From Providencia manganoxydans (lineage in GTDB: Bacteria > Pseudomonadota > Gammaproteobacteria > Enterobacterales > Enterobacteriaceae), in NCBI RefSeq assembly GCF_016618195.1, contig NZ_CP067099.1, positions 744,001 through 808,000 of the forward strand: a DNA stretch of 64,000 nt, given 5' to 3'. The first letter of the stretch is position 1; every line of letters begins with the position of its first letter. Shown here piece by piece: positions 1 to 8,709 of this stretch. Below the pieces are notes generated by a model. The model saw only the letters and a program-made list of their open reading frames with translations. It searched no databases and was not told the origin of the DNA. Made by a program: the position numbers and the translations under genes.

Positions 1-773
1 GCGTTTCAGTGGCTCGTAATACAGGGATGGCGCAAGCCACAGGTCAATATATTACTTTTCCTGATATTGATGATGAAATCAGCCCTAAAATGTATGGCCG
101 CTTATTGGAAATTGCACTAGCAGGTGACTTAGATGTGGCTACCTGTAATGGAACTTATATTTATACCAATGGTGATGCCCCAAAAGCTATTTTTCCACCG
201 AATAAAGTGCCTTCAACTGGTGTGATTAGTGGTCCTGAGTGGTTAGAAATGGGGTTAAGTTCACGCAAATTTTTGCATGTCACTTGGTTAAATCTCTATC
301 GTTTAGAATTGATCCGTCAGCATAATTTTTCATTTGAACCAAAGCTGCATCATCAGGATATCCCTTGGACAACAGAGCTATTACTGGTGGCAAAGAAAGT
401 ACAGTTTATCAATGAACAGTATTACGATTATTTGATCCATAACCAGTCGGTTTCTCACTCATTACAAGGTGATGAGCGTTCAGTACGTAAGATCAATACG
501 TATTTGAAGATTATTGATATGTTATTGGCGATTTACAAACGTTACCCGGAGCAAGTTAAGCAAGCGCCTGCTTGTTTGTGGCAAGTGGGTAAAGAAGGGT
601 TGGGGGTCATTCAAGCCATACTTGCAATTAAGTCGCCTGAAATTCAGCGTGAGATGGCTCAGAAATTTATTGAAAGTGGCTATTGGGATGTTGTTTGGTC
701 TCACGCAACAACCATCAAATTAAAATGGCGTTTGATCCGCCGCTATACAAAGCTAAAAGCGGCTGCTAAGTAA
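1..773 (+). CDS. Family 2 glycosyltransferase (5' truncated by window)
   Basis: The reading frame is open to the window edge and begins inside a GT2 nucleotide-sugar domain, so the true start lies upstream. The visible part opens with the VSVARNTG segment followed by a D-I-D-D cluster, which matches the GT-A DxD metal/sugar-nucleotide site. Further on is HHQDIPWT, like the ED-type catalytic base region of this family. It probably transfers a sugar in capsule, LPS or other surface glycan synthesis at the cytoplasmic face; acceptor and donor cannot be read from sequence. A stem-loop terminator follows directly. Family call is firm, specificity unknown. Confidence 0.85.
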   Translation, partial: VSVARNTGMAQATGQYITFPDIDDEISPKMYGRLLEIALAGDLDVATCNGTYIYTNGDAPKAIFPPNKVPSTGVISGPEWLEMGLSSRKFLHVTWLNLYRLELIRQHNFSFEPKLHHQDIPWTTELLLVAKKVQFINEQYYDYLIHNQSVSHSLQGDERSVRKINTYLKIIDMLLAIYKRYPEQVKQAPACLWQVGKEGLGVIQAILAIKSPEIQREMAQKFIESGYWDVVWSHATTIKLKWRLIRRYTKLKAAAK

Positions 774-780
774 GTCATTT

Positions 781-814
781 AAGGGAGTTTATGTGTTAAT
801 AAGCTCCCTTTTTT
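781..814 (+). terminator. Rho-independent terminator after glycosyltransferase
   Basis: Inverted repeat AAGGGAG / CTCCCTT, with extra pairing inside, followed by a run of T. It ends the glycosyltransferase transcript. Confidence 0.8.
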
Positions 815-836
815 AATGTGCTTTTATTTAGTCTCT

Positions 837-894
837 ATTAACATATTATTAATACTTTCGGACGATAATGTGATTTAATTAACATATTAATAAC
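837..894. promoter_or_regulatory. Repeated TTAACATATTA motifs upstream of luxR-type gene
   Basis: Two near-identical AT-rich motifs (837-853 and 879-894) lie about 42 bp apart, four helical turns, in front of the first LuxR-type gene. The second reads AACATATTAATAAC; a 14-mer differing by one base occurs upstream of the second LuxR-type gene (6879-6892). Between the two lies GGACGATA (860-867), an arm of the palindrome at 7096-7115. Regulator binding is inference. Confidence 0.35.
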
Positions 895-1003
895 AATTGA
901 TTTGAGTTGCATGAGATAATGTGGTCTTTATAAGTATTTGGCAGGTGATTCTCTGGTACAGCAAAATTGGGTTTATTAATAAGTTGATAATATTGGAGGC
1001 AGA

Positions 1004-1774
1004 ATGGAAAACTATCTGGATAAACTACCTGATGTGATTGATTCTGTTGCGACTAACCAGTTTTATCCTAATTTGTTGACGTGGTTATCTTCTTTTATTG
1101 TGTTTGATAACGCGATTGTTTATTCCTTTGAAAAAAATGCCCCCCCACGCTTCTTATCTAAAGTTGAAAAACGCAATAGTGATAGTGTAAATCGTATTTA
1201 TCAGCGTGGCGCTTATTTAATGGATCCGTTTTATCAGGCATTGCAAAAGGGAACGGGTTCGCAGGTATTAACATTAAGAGAGCTTGCGCCTAAAGGTTTT
1301 TATCATACTGATTATTATCTCAATTTTTATCGCAAAACAGGTTGGTGTGATGAGGCAGCACTCTTGCTAGAAATTACCAGTGATAGGCAGTTAGGGATCT
1401 TTTTTGGTAATGAAGACGAGCCATTTCTATCAGAGAAAAGAACGCAGGCTCCATTAAAAGAAGCTTTTGAAATTATTCGCAGTATGGCGAAACTGCACAA
1501 AGAAATTTCCCCGAGTGAAGTCTCTAGCCATTACCGGTTGGCAGACATGCAAACACGATTTGGTCTGACGCCAAGAGAGTGTGAGGTGGTGGAATTGATC
1601 CTTGAAGGGAAAGGCTCACCACAGATTGCTCAATCATTATTTATTAGTTTAGGTACAGTGAAAAATCATCGGAAAAATATCTATCAGAAATTAGATATCA
1701 ATTCTCAAGGTGAATTATTTAACTTATTAATGGGTCACGCTCGTCACACTTCAAGCCGTAATCATTTATGTTAA
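1004..1774 (+). CDS. LuxR-type transcriptional regulator
   Basis: 256 aa. The C-terminal quarter is a LuxR/GerE helix-turn-helix (LTPRECEVVELILEGKGS, then a GTVKNHRKNIYQKL recognition helix). The N-terminal ~170 residues form an unannotated sensor-like region with no receiver aspartate pattern and no clear acyl-homoserine-lactone signature, so it is neither a typical response regulator nor a confident quorum sensor. GGAGG precedes the ATG. It sits just ahead of the FAD oxidoreductase, cupin and aldehyde dehydrogenase genes, and a second LuxR-type gene closes that cluster, so it probably controls them in response to a substrate or intermediate. Confidence 0.85.
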   Translation: MENYLDKLPDVIDSVATNQFYPNLLTWLSSFIVFDNAIVYSFEKNAPPRFLSKVEKRNSDSVNRIYQRGAYLMDPFYQALQKGTGSQVLTLRELAPKGFYHTDYYLNFYRKTGWCDEAALLLEITSDRQLGIFFGNEDEPFLSEKRTQAPLKEAFEIIRSMAKLHKEISPSEVSSHYRLADMQTRFGLTPRECEVVELILEGKGSPQIAQSLFISLGTVKNHRKNIYQKLDINSQGELFNLLMGHARHTSSRNHLC

Positions 1775-1994
1775 GAATGGATTTTTATTCATATCATTAA
1801 CATTATTTATTTTTTTAATTGATTGATAAAATTGAGTTTATTTGTATTTTGAATATTTATTGTTTATATCAAAATATTCTACTCACATCACAAATGTTAA
1901 ATCAATGTTTCAAATGTCCCTAAAGGGCTATGTAAATGTTAATGTTGGGTTAAGATAATCGTGGTTATGACAAGATACTAACAGGGTATCCAAT

Positions 1995-3296
1995 ATGAAT
2001 AACCAAGTTGAATCATTAACCTATTACGCAGCGACCAAGAAGTATGATCTTCGTTTCCCTACACTGAAAGAAGATCTTGATGTTGATGTTGTGATCATCG
2101 GTGGTGGCTTTTCCGGTGTGAATACCGCGCTTGAACTATGTGAAAAAGGGATCACAAATATTGCGATCATTGAAGGCCGTCATATTGGCTATGGTGGTTC
2201 AGGCCGAAATGGTGGGCAGGTGATGGCAGGGATCGGTCATGACCTTGATGTGATCAAAAAGCACGTTGGCTCAGAAGGGTTAGAGACAATATTTAAAATT
2301 AGTAATATGGGCGCAGGGATTATTCGTGAACGTATTGCGAAATATAATATTGATGCTGATTTTTGTCATGGCTATGCCTATTTAGGGAGTAATAAACGTC
2401 AAGAAAAAACCTTGCGGGGTTGGTTGACGGATTTTAAATCAGTGTCACCAGACGAAGAAATTGAGTTTTATACGGGTTCTGATCTAAAACAGATCATTGG
2501 TTCAGATGCTTATACCTGTGGCATAAAACACATGGGAGGGGGGCATGTTCATTCTCTGAACTTGTTATTAGGTGAAGCAAAAGCGGTCACTGATTATGGT
2601 GTTAAAATTTTTGAAAATAGCCAAGTTCTTAATGTGGAATATGGCGATACCGTAACGGTACGCACAGCTATGGGTTCTGTTCGTGCGAAAAAAATGCTCT
2701 GGGCATGTGACTCATTTTTGAACGGCTTAGAGCCAACCATCTACCCAAAAACGATTAATACCTATGCTTATCAGCTGATGACGGAAGAGTTATCTGACGA
2801 AATGATTGAGCGTATTAGTCCGATCCGTGGCGCATACAGTGATATTCGTCCAGTTATTGACTATTACCGAGTGACCAAAGAAAACCGTTTATTGTTCGGT
2901 AGCTCAACCCATTTTCTTGAATACATTCCATCTGATTTAAAAGCGTGGAACCGTAACCTAATGCTGAAAATTTTCCCTTATTTGAAGGATGTGAAAATTG
3001 AATTGGCTTGGGGAGGTCCGATGGCATGTAGTGCCAACCTGTTCCCTCAAATAGGTTCATTGCCGGGACATAACAATATCTTCTTTGTACAAGGTTATTC
3101 AGGTTTCGGTGTAACGCCAAGCCATATTGTGTGTAAGGTATTGGCAGAAGGAATGGCAGAAGGCTCACACCGTTATGATTTAATGAGTTCGATTCCTCAT
3201 GCCAATATCGCAGGTAAAGATAGCATGCGTAATGTGATTGTATCACTGGCTAAAATTTGGCATCAAACCTCGGGCTATTGGCAAGGGCGCCGCTAG
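1995..3296 (+). CDS. FAD-dependent amine-type oxidoreductase (DAO/PuuB-like)
   Basis: 433 aa. The N-terminal Rossmann segment VVIIGGGFSGVNTALEL is the dinucleotide fold of the DAO superfamily, followed by GGSGRNGGQV, a segment typical of PuuB/OrdL-like gamma-glutamylputrescine oxidase relatives. The C-terminal YSGFGVTPSH closes the FAD fold. Such enzymes oxidise a secondary or primary amine to an imine/aldehyde using O2 or another acceptor. The following cupin and aldehyde dehydrogenase fit oxidation of an amine-derived aldehyde to an acid. No glutamine-synthetase-like PuuA gene is nearby, so a strict Puu pathway is not supported. Substrate unknown. Confidence 0.85.
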   Translation: MNNQVESLTYYAATKKYDLRFPTLKEDLDVDVVIIGGGFSGVNTALELCEKGITNIAIIEGRHIGYGGSGRNGGQVMAGIGHDLDVIKKHVGSEGLETIFKISNMGAGIIRERIAKYNIDADFCHGYAYLGSNKRQEKTLRGWLTDFKSVSPDEEIEFYTGSDLKQIIGSDAYTCGIKHMGGGHVHSLNLLLGEAKAVTDYGVKIFENSQVLNVEYGDTVTVRTAMGSVRAKKMLWACDSFLNGLEPTIYPKTINTYAYQLMTEELSDEMIERISPIRGAYSDIRPVIDYYRVTKENRLLFGSSTHFLEYIPSDLKAWNRNLMLKIFPYLKDVKIELAWGGPMACSANLFPQIGSLPGHNNIFFVQGYSGFGVTPSHIVCKVLAEGMAEGSHRYDLMSSIPHANIAGKDSMRNVIVSLAKIWHQTSGYWQGRR

Positions 3297-3342
3297 AGCA
3301 ACAGTTTTGTATCATTTATATAATATATAGAAGGGTAAAATC

Positions 3343-3711
3343 ATGATTAGTCCATTACTGTTAAACAAACCACTTCCTGAACTACTCAATATTGGTAGTG
3401 TAACTAATTTAGGTTCTGTGGTTGTTGAGGGTGACCCGCAAGCAAGTGTTGCGATGATCCACGGTGAGCCAACTGATAACCTAACATGTGGTATCTTTGC
3501 TTGTACTAAAGGCAAATTTAAAATGGTTTACCCATTCGATGAAATGGCGACTGTTCATGAAGGTTCAGTGAAATTAACGGATGTCAAAACAGGTCAAACT
3601 GTTGAATATCATAAAGGTGACACTTGGTTTGCTGCGAAAGGCACTGAAGTCCTGTGGGAGATCACCGCTGAGCGTTTTGTTAAGCATTATCTTGCTTGTG
3701 TAAACGCGTAA
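3343..3711 (+). CDS. Cupin_3-type small cupin protein
   Basis: 122 aa, a single small beta-barrel. The central segment FDEMATVHEGSVKLTD...GDTWFAAKGTEVLWEI matches the DUF861/Cupin_3 pattern seen in EutQ-like and amine-catabolism cupins. It lies 46 bp after the oxidoreductase and 27 bp before the aldehyde dehydrogenase, so the three are probably one transcript. Such cupins are often found next to DAO-type oxidoreductases; the biochemical role is not established. GAAGGG precedes the ATG. Confidence 0.8.
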   Translation: MISPLLLNKPLPELLNIGSVTNLGSVVVEGDPQASVAMIHGEPTDNLTCGIFACTKGKFKMVYPFDEMATVHEGSVKLTDVKTGQTVEYHKGDTWFAAKGTEVLWEITAERFVKHYLACVNA

Positions 3712-3738
3712 TTAACTTTTAAAAGTGGAGTGATAACG

Positions 3739-5232
3739 ATGAGTCAATTAGCCTTATTGCCGGAAGTCAGCGCCTTCTTACAGCGCCAACATGCACATTT
3801 TATTAACGGTCAGCCTGTTTCCGGTAAGGGAGAGGCTTATTTTGAAGTCGTTAACCCGGCCACTGAACAAGTTATTGCTAAAGTGAAAGAAGGTACGAAG
3901 GCTGAAGTCGATGCAGCGATGGAAGCCGCCTACGGTGCTTTTCATGGGGCGTGGACGCAAACTACACCTATGGAAAGAGGGAATTGCCTCAATCGTTTAG
4001 CTGATTTGCTTGAAAAGCATTTAGAGGAACTGGCGCAGTTAGAAACTTTGTGTTCAGGTAAAACTATTCAACTATCGCGTTTCCTTGAAGTTGGCTCCGC
4101 TGCGCAGTTTTTACGCTATTTTGCTGGCTGGGCAACAAAAATCAGTGGTGAGACACTGAATGTTTCTCTACCTTCTTTTAAAGGTGAACAGTATTCAGCC
4201 TTCACTCAGCGTGAACCCGTTGGCGTAGTTGCAGGGATTATTCCTTGGAACTTTTCGATTATGATTTCCATATGGAAGTTGGCGGCAGCACTGACTTGTG
4301 GTTGTACTATTGTTCTCAAACCAAGTGAATTTACACCGCTGACGATGCTAAGAGTTGTCGAATTAGCGAAGGAAGCGGGTATCCCTGATGGCGTTATTAA
4401 TATTATTAATGGTGGTGGGCGTGAAGTTGGCCCTGCATTAATTAGTCATCCTCTTTGCTCAAAAGTGACTTTTACAGGCTCTGTACCGACGGGCCTTGCG
4501 GTAGGCCGTGCGGCGATGGAAGGTAAATTAACACGCGTAACCCTTGAGCTGGGAGGTAAAAATGGTGCTGCTTTCTTAGCTGATCTGCCAGTTGAAAAAA
4601 TTGTTGATGGTATTATTGAAGCAGGCTATTTGAATCAAGGGCAAATTTGTGCAGCAGCAGAGCGTTTTTATATTCCATCATCGCTGATTGATGAGGTTTT
4701 AGCTCAGCTGAAACAGCGTCTTTCTACATTTAAAATTGGTTCTCCATTGGATGAAACCACTGAGATGGGGCCTTTAGCTAATAAGGCTCATTACGACAAA
4801 ATTTTAGGGCTATTTGATAAAGCACGTAAAGAAGGCAATGAAATTATTTATGGTGGTCAGCCTATCGCCGGTGCTGGTTACTTCGTTCCGCCTACAATCA
4901 TTCGAGCTAACAGTCCAAATGATGCATTAATGACAGAAGAAACATTTGGGCCCGTCGGAACCTTCTTAAGTTACGATGATGAAGAAGAGCTCATTAAGCA
5001 AATGAACAGTACACCTTTTGGTCTTGCAGCAAGCCTTTGGACTAATGATTTAAGTAAAGCGATGCGTATGATTTCTCGTATTGAAGCAGGAACAGTATGG
5101 GTAAATATGCATACGTTCCTTGACCCCGCAGTTCCATTTGGCGGCATCAAATCTTCTGGGATCGGGCGTGAGTTTGGTAGTGCTTTTATTGAGCATTACA
5201 CAGAGTTGAAGTCAGTCATGATCCGTTATTAG
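3739..5232 (+). CDS. NAD-dependent aldehyde dehydrogenase (FeaB-like)
   Basis: 497 aa from the ATG at 3739; an in-frame GTG at 3730 would overlap the GTGGAG ribosome site, so the ATG is preferred. The chain has the class I ALDH layout: IIPWNF cofactor loop, LELGGKN with the general-base Glu, and NQGQICAAAER with the catalytic Cys. The closest family resemblance I recognise is phenylacetaldehyde/gamma-aminobutyraldehyde-type dehydrogenases. It should convert the aldehyde released by the upstream FAD oxidoreductase to the acid with NAD. A strong terminator follows, so the oxidoreductase-cupin-ALDH unit ends here. Confidence 0.92.
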   Translation: MSQLALLPEVSAFLQRQHAHFINGQPVSGKGEAYFEVVNPATEQVIAKVKEGTKAEVDAAMEAAYGAFHGAWTQTTPMERGNCLNRLADLLEKHLEELAQLETLCSGKTIQLSRFLEVGSAAQFLRYFAGWATKISGETLNVSLPSFKGEQYSAFTQREPVGVVAGIIPWNFSIMISIWKLAAALTCGCTIVLKPSEFTPLTMLRVVELAKEAGIPDGVINIINGGGREVGPALISHPLCSKVTFTGSVPTGLAVGRAAMEGKLTRVTLELGGKNGAAFLADLPVEKIVDGIIEAGYLNQGQICAAAERFYIPSSLIDEVLAQLKQRLSTFKIGSPLDETTEMGPLANKAHYDKILGLFDKARKEGNEIIYGGQPIAGAGYFVPPTIIRANSPNDALMTEETFGPVGTFLSYDDEEELIKQMNSTPFGLAASLWTNDLSKAMRMISRIEAGTVWVNMHTFLDPAVPFGGIKSSGIGREFGSAFIEHYTELKSVMIRY

Positions 5233-5259
5233 TATTAACGTATTGATTTTATAGTGGTT

Positions 5260-5284
5260 GCCCAGCAAATGCTGGGCTTTTTTT
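5260..5284 (+). terminator. Rho-independent terminator after aldehyde dehydrogenase
   Basis: Perfect 7-bp stem GCCCAGC / GCTGGGC with a 4-nt AAAT loop and seven T residues. Confidence 0.92.
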
Positions 5285-5374
5285 ATTCACATTTAATCTC
5301 AAAATAAAATTAACAATTGAATAACAATAAATAACTGCCTACTGTGGAAGCTCATCGCTTATAAGGAGTTTTTA

Positions 5375-6118
5375 ATGAAGAATGTATTAATTACAGGTGG
5401 AAGCAGAGGGATTGGCAGAGCGACGGCAATACAGCTTGCTGGCTTAGGAATGCAGGTGATTATTAACTATAAAAATAATAAAGTTGCTGCTGATGAGGTG
5501 GTTAATCAGATAACTGCGACTGGTGGTAAAGCTGTTGCTATCCAAGCGAATATTGCGGATGAAAGCGAAATTACGCAGATGTTTGCTACCATTCGCGAAC
5601 AGTATGGCGATTTAGATTACTTAGTGAATAATGCAGGTATTTTATTTCAGCATAGTACGACGGAACACCTTACAGCAGAACGTATTAATCAGGTATTAGC
5701 AACGAATGTGACAGGGCTACTGATTTGTAGTCGAGAGTTTATTAAAAGTGCGCGCCACTTTGATAGCTTCCAAGGAAAGGCAATTGTTAATGTATCTTCT
5801 ATCGCTTCGCGTACAGGATCGGCTGGGGAGTATGTTGACTATGCGGCTTCCAAAGGTGCAGTAGATACAATCACAAAGGGCCTTTCAATTGAATTGGCTG
5901 AATTAGGCATTCGTGTCAATGCTGTGCGACCCGGTGTGATTTACACAGAGATCCATGCAGATGGTGGTGAGCCTGAGCGTGTCGACCGCGTTGCACAGGT
6001 TGTGCCAATGAAAAGAGGGGGAAAGCCCGAAGAGATCGCTGATGTGATCACATGGTTACTGAGTGATACGTCATCTTATGTGACTGGCGCTATTATCGAT
6101 GCGGGTGGCGGTCTATAG
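5375..6118 (+). CDS. Short-chain dehydrogenase/reductase
   Basis: 247 aa classical SDR. GGSRGIG near residue 8 is the NAD(P) glycine motif, NNAGI follows near residue 88, and the Ser...YxxxK active site is present (VSSIASR, then YVDYAASKGA). The C-terminal VTGAIIDAGGG is typical. An Asn after beta-strand 2 (INYKNN) hints at NADP preference, but that is weak. The gene has its own AAGGAG site and lies between the terminated ALDH unit and the convergent LuxR-type gene. It may reduce or oxidise a carbonyl intermediate of the same pathway; substrate unknown. Confidence 0.9.
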   Translation: MKNVLITGGSRGIGRATAIQLAGLGMQVIINYKNNKVAADEVVNQITATGGKAVAIQANIADESEITQMFATIREQYGDLDYLVNNAGILFQHSTTEHLTAERINQVLATNVTGLLICSREFIKSARHFDSFQGKAIVNVSSIASRTGSAGEYVDYAASKGAVDTITKGLSIELAELGIRVNAVRPGVIYTEIHADGGEPERVDRVAQVVPMKRGGKPEEIADVITWLLSDTSSYVTGAIIDAGGGL

Positions 6119-6125
6119 TATTTTA

Positions 6126-6155
6126 ATGATGTGAGTCGCTGAGTACTCACATCAT
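6126..6155. terminator. Bidirectional hairpin between SDR and luxR-type gene
   Basis: 11-bp perfect inverted repeat ATGATGTGAGT / ACTCACATCAT between convergent genes; it overlaps the last codons of the minus-strand regulator. Confidence 0.7.
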
Positions 6156-6815
6156 CTTTTCTTGGCGAATAATAAAACCGGATGAAACAAGCTCGGTTCG
6201 GTTACTGACATTCGCTTTAGTGAATATATTGCGTAAGTGCGTTTTCACGGTAGACAATGAAACGCCAAGTAGCAGTGCGATACGTTTATTACTTGCTCCC
6301 TCACGTACTAAGTGAATGATTTCTTGCTCTTTAGGTGTGTAAGAGACCAGTGAATCAGGCAGTATGTCAAAGGTCATTAGCTCTGCAATAGGTAAAATAG
6401 CATTCAATCGCATCACTTCTTGTTGCTGAAACGGCTTATCACGCAGTACGGAGATACCTGCAATGATTTTATTTTTACGGCGAATAAAAATCTCAGCCAT
6501 ATCAGTAATATTATTGGGACGCATAAAATCATTATAAAACTCTTGGCTCTGCTGTTTCATATCAGGCGCCATTCTAACTAGACGTAAGTCATCGCCTCGG
6601 AATTTATCAGGATGCAGCGGATCTAATTGATAAAAGTGCTGTAAGTAATCTTGATGCATGCTAGAGCTGATCCCATATAAAACATGATTATCAGGTTGCC
6701 AAAAATCATCCACTAAGTAGTAAACGGATGCTGAAACAGGAATAATATGGGCGATTGTGTTTAAACAACAGTTAATTAATGTTCGCTGGTGGTAGCACAA
6801 AGGTGGTGTTTTCAT
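6147..6815 (-). CDS. LuxR-type transcriptional regulator
   Basis: About 222 aa from the ATG at 6815, chosen because GGAAGGGA lies a few bases upstream; in-frame starts up to 6872 also exist and would add an unlikely N-terminus. The C-terminal LuxR helix-turn-helix is clear (YTPKEQEIIHLVREGASNKR, then STVKTHLRNIFTKANVSNRT). The N-terminal part shows no receiver domain. It is divergent from the APC permease and convergent with the SDR. Together with the regulator at 1004-1774 it brackets the catabolic cluster. It most likely controls the permease and/or its own gene. Confidence 0.82.
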   Translation of the reverse strand: MKTPPLCYHQRTLINCCLNTIAHIIPVSASVYYLVDDFWQPDNHVLYGISSSMHQDYLQHFYQLDPLHPDKFRGDDLRLVRMAPDMKQQSQEFYNDFMRPNNITDMAEIFIRRKNKIIAGISVLRDKPFQQQEVMRLNAILPIAELMTFDILPDSLVSYTPKEQEIIHLVREGASNKRIALLLGVSLSTVKTHLRNIFTKANVSNRTELVSSGFIIRQEKMM

Positions 6816-7215
6816 CATATTCCCTTCCATAGAGAGCCTAATTATTATCATGCAATTATTTTTCGTTAACATAAAATAAACATGTTAATAACGTGAGCTT
6901 GGTTGCAATATTTGAACTTCACTGGCAAGGAGCCAATAGGCTAAATGCATCTATCGGTATATTTCGTTGTGTTTTTATTAATATATTAATGAAGTGATAA
7001 AGTGTTATCTATTGATATTCCATGCTTTATCTTTTTTTTGATTAATTAATTCGGTACTTTTCGCCAACTCCTTTCTCTTTTCCTCCCCCGATAGGTATCG
7101 TCCTTTAGGACGATAGCGACATGTTTGTGCTTATTTTTATAGTGGCAATGCAGTCATTTTATTTTTACAAAAAATTCACAATCACGACTGTGTTCCAGAA
7201 AGAGAGGGAAGCAAA
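6816..7215. promoter_or_regulatory. Divergent promoter region, LuxR-type gene / APC permease
   Basis: 400 bp without a gene. It holds an AACATGTTAATAAC copy (6879-6892) shared with the other luxR-type promoter and a perfect dyad TATCGTCC-TTTA-GGACGATA at 7096-7115, about 100 bp before the permease start. One arm of that dyad (GGACGATA) recurs at 860-867. LuxR/GerE regulators bind such palindromes, so this is the best operator candidate; binding is inference. Confidence 0.45.
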
Positions 7216-8709
7216 ATGAATATGTCCTCAAAATTAACGTCTCACATTGAGAAGGGGAAAGTTGGTTTTCCAACAACTTTAGCGAGTTCTGTGGGCGTGA
7301 TTATGGCAAGTCCTGTTATTTTGACGGTGACGAGTGGTTTTGGCATTGGTGGCGATACGTTTGCTTTAGCCGTATTACTGAGCTTTATCATGATGCAGGC
7401 TCAATTGACGACGTTCTCCGAAGCGGCGGCTATTTTACCAACATCAGGCTCGGTTTATGATTATATTTCATGTGGTATGGGGCGCTTCTGGGCGATAACC
7501 GGAGCGTTGTCAGCTTATTTAATTGTGCATGTATTTGCGGGAACGGCAGAAACGATTTTGTCGGGGATCATGGCATTAGTTAATTTTGAAAGCTTAAATA
7601 CCGTAATGGAAACCAGTAATACCTCTTGGATGGTTGGGGTAGGCTTGGTGATCACATTTGGTCTACTCAATGCTTTAGGGATTGAAGCTTTCAGTAAAGT
7701 TGAAGTCGTGCTTACCTTTGCGATGTGGAGCACCTTAGTTATTTTCAGTATTGGTGGATTATTGATCCCTTTCCACACTTCTGTTGATGGATGGTTTGGT
7801 CAAGGTTTGAATATTTCTGATCCGACTCTTGTTTTGAGTTTTGTTGGTATGGCGATGTTCATGTTTGTTGGCTGTGAGTTGGTCACGCCAATGGCGCCTG
7901 AAATTAAAAACTCAGCTAAAGTTATTCCGCGTGCGATGGCAACAGGGCTGTGCGGTGTCGCATTTTGTATGTTTTTATTTGGCGCAGCGATGACAAATCA
8001 AGTCGAAAACGTCATTGTTGATCCGACAAATAATGTTAGCCTGCTAGAAACACCGATGGCTATCCCTGCTTTTGCTAGCCAAGTTTTTGGTGATATTGGT
8101 AAATATTGGATTGGTATTGCGCTATTGCTTGCTGGTGGAGCAACGATTAATACATTAATGGCAGCGGTTCCGCGGATCCTTTATGGGATGGCGCTGGATG
8201 GTGCGTTACCTCGTATATTTGCTTACTTGCACCCACGTTTTAAAACGCCAGTCTTTGGGATCCTTGTTGCAGTAATGATCCCTTGTCTGCACACGTTTGC
8301 TATCCAAGGTGATTTAGATCGCATCATGCCATTGGTATTGGCTGCTGTATGTTCTTGGGGCACGGCTTATCTGTTAGTCACTGTTTCAGTCATATTATTA
8401 CGTATACGTCGTCCTGACTTACATCGTGCGTATCGTTCGCCATTTTTTCCTATCCCACAAATTATTTCGAGTGTAGGGATTATTTTAGCCATTGTGTATA
8501 TCACCCCTCCAGGAATGAATAAATCGGATGTTTATATTCCATTTATTATTATGTTAGGACTAACTGCCAGCTATGCATTAATTTGGACGCTCTTTGTGCA
8601 AAAGGTTAATCCATTCAAACCCGTTCCGGTTGAGCAGGTGTTATCAAACACATTTACAGAGGAAGAGTTAAATGGAGGTAAAATTGAGCCATTACGCAAC
8701 CTCGCCTAA
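7216..8709 (+). CDS. APC-family amino acid/amine permease
   Basis: 497 aa, about 12 hydrophobic segments, starting with the APC signature region VIMASPVILTVTSGFG and a conserved EAA-containing loop between helices 2 and 3 (TFSEAAAILPTSGSVYDYIS). It is an inner-membrane secondary transporter for an amino acid or amine. Neighbouring FAD oxidoreductase and ALDH genes suggest it brings in the substrate of that pathway. GAGAGGG precedes the ATG; a second in-frame ATG lies two codons later. The 3' end overlaps the next gene by 38 bp, so the two are translationally linked. Confidence 0.9.
   Translation: MNMSSKLTSHIEKGKVGFPTTLASSVGVIMASPVILTVTSGFGIGGDTFALAVLLSFIMMQAQLTTFSEAAAILPTSGSVYDYISCGMGRFWAITGALSAYLIVHVFAGTAETILSGIMALVNFESLNTVMETSNTSWMVGVGLVITFGLLNALGIEAFSKVEVVLTFAMWSTLVIFSIGGLLIPFHTSVDGWFGQGLNISDPTLVLSFVGMAMFMFVGCELVTPMAPEIKNSAKVIPRAMATGLCGVAFCMFLFGAAMTNQVENVIVDPTNNVSLLETPMAIPAFASQVFGDIGKYWIGIALLLAGGATINTLMAAVPRILYGMALDGALPRIFAYLHPRFKTPVFGILVAVMIPCLHTFAIQGDLDRIMPLVLAAVCSWGTAYLLVTVSVILLRIRRPDLHRAYRSPFFPIPQIISSVGIILAIVYITPPGMNKSDVYIPFIIMLGLTASYALIWTLFVQKVNPFKPVPVEQVLSNTFTEEELNGGKIEPLRNLA

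Noticed and set aside
2854..3246. 130-aa minus-strand ORF
   Set aside because: Lies wholly inside the FAD oxidoreductase gene; no ribosome site, low-quality peptide, and the plus-strand protein is a recognised family.
3730..3738. Upstream GTG start for the aldehyde dehydrogenase
   Set aside because: The GTG lies inside the ribosome binding sequence for the ATG at 3739.
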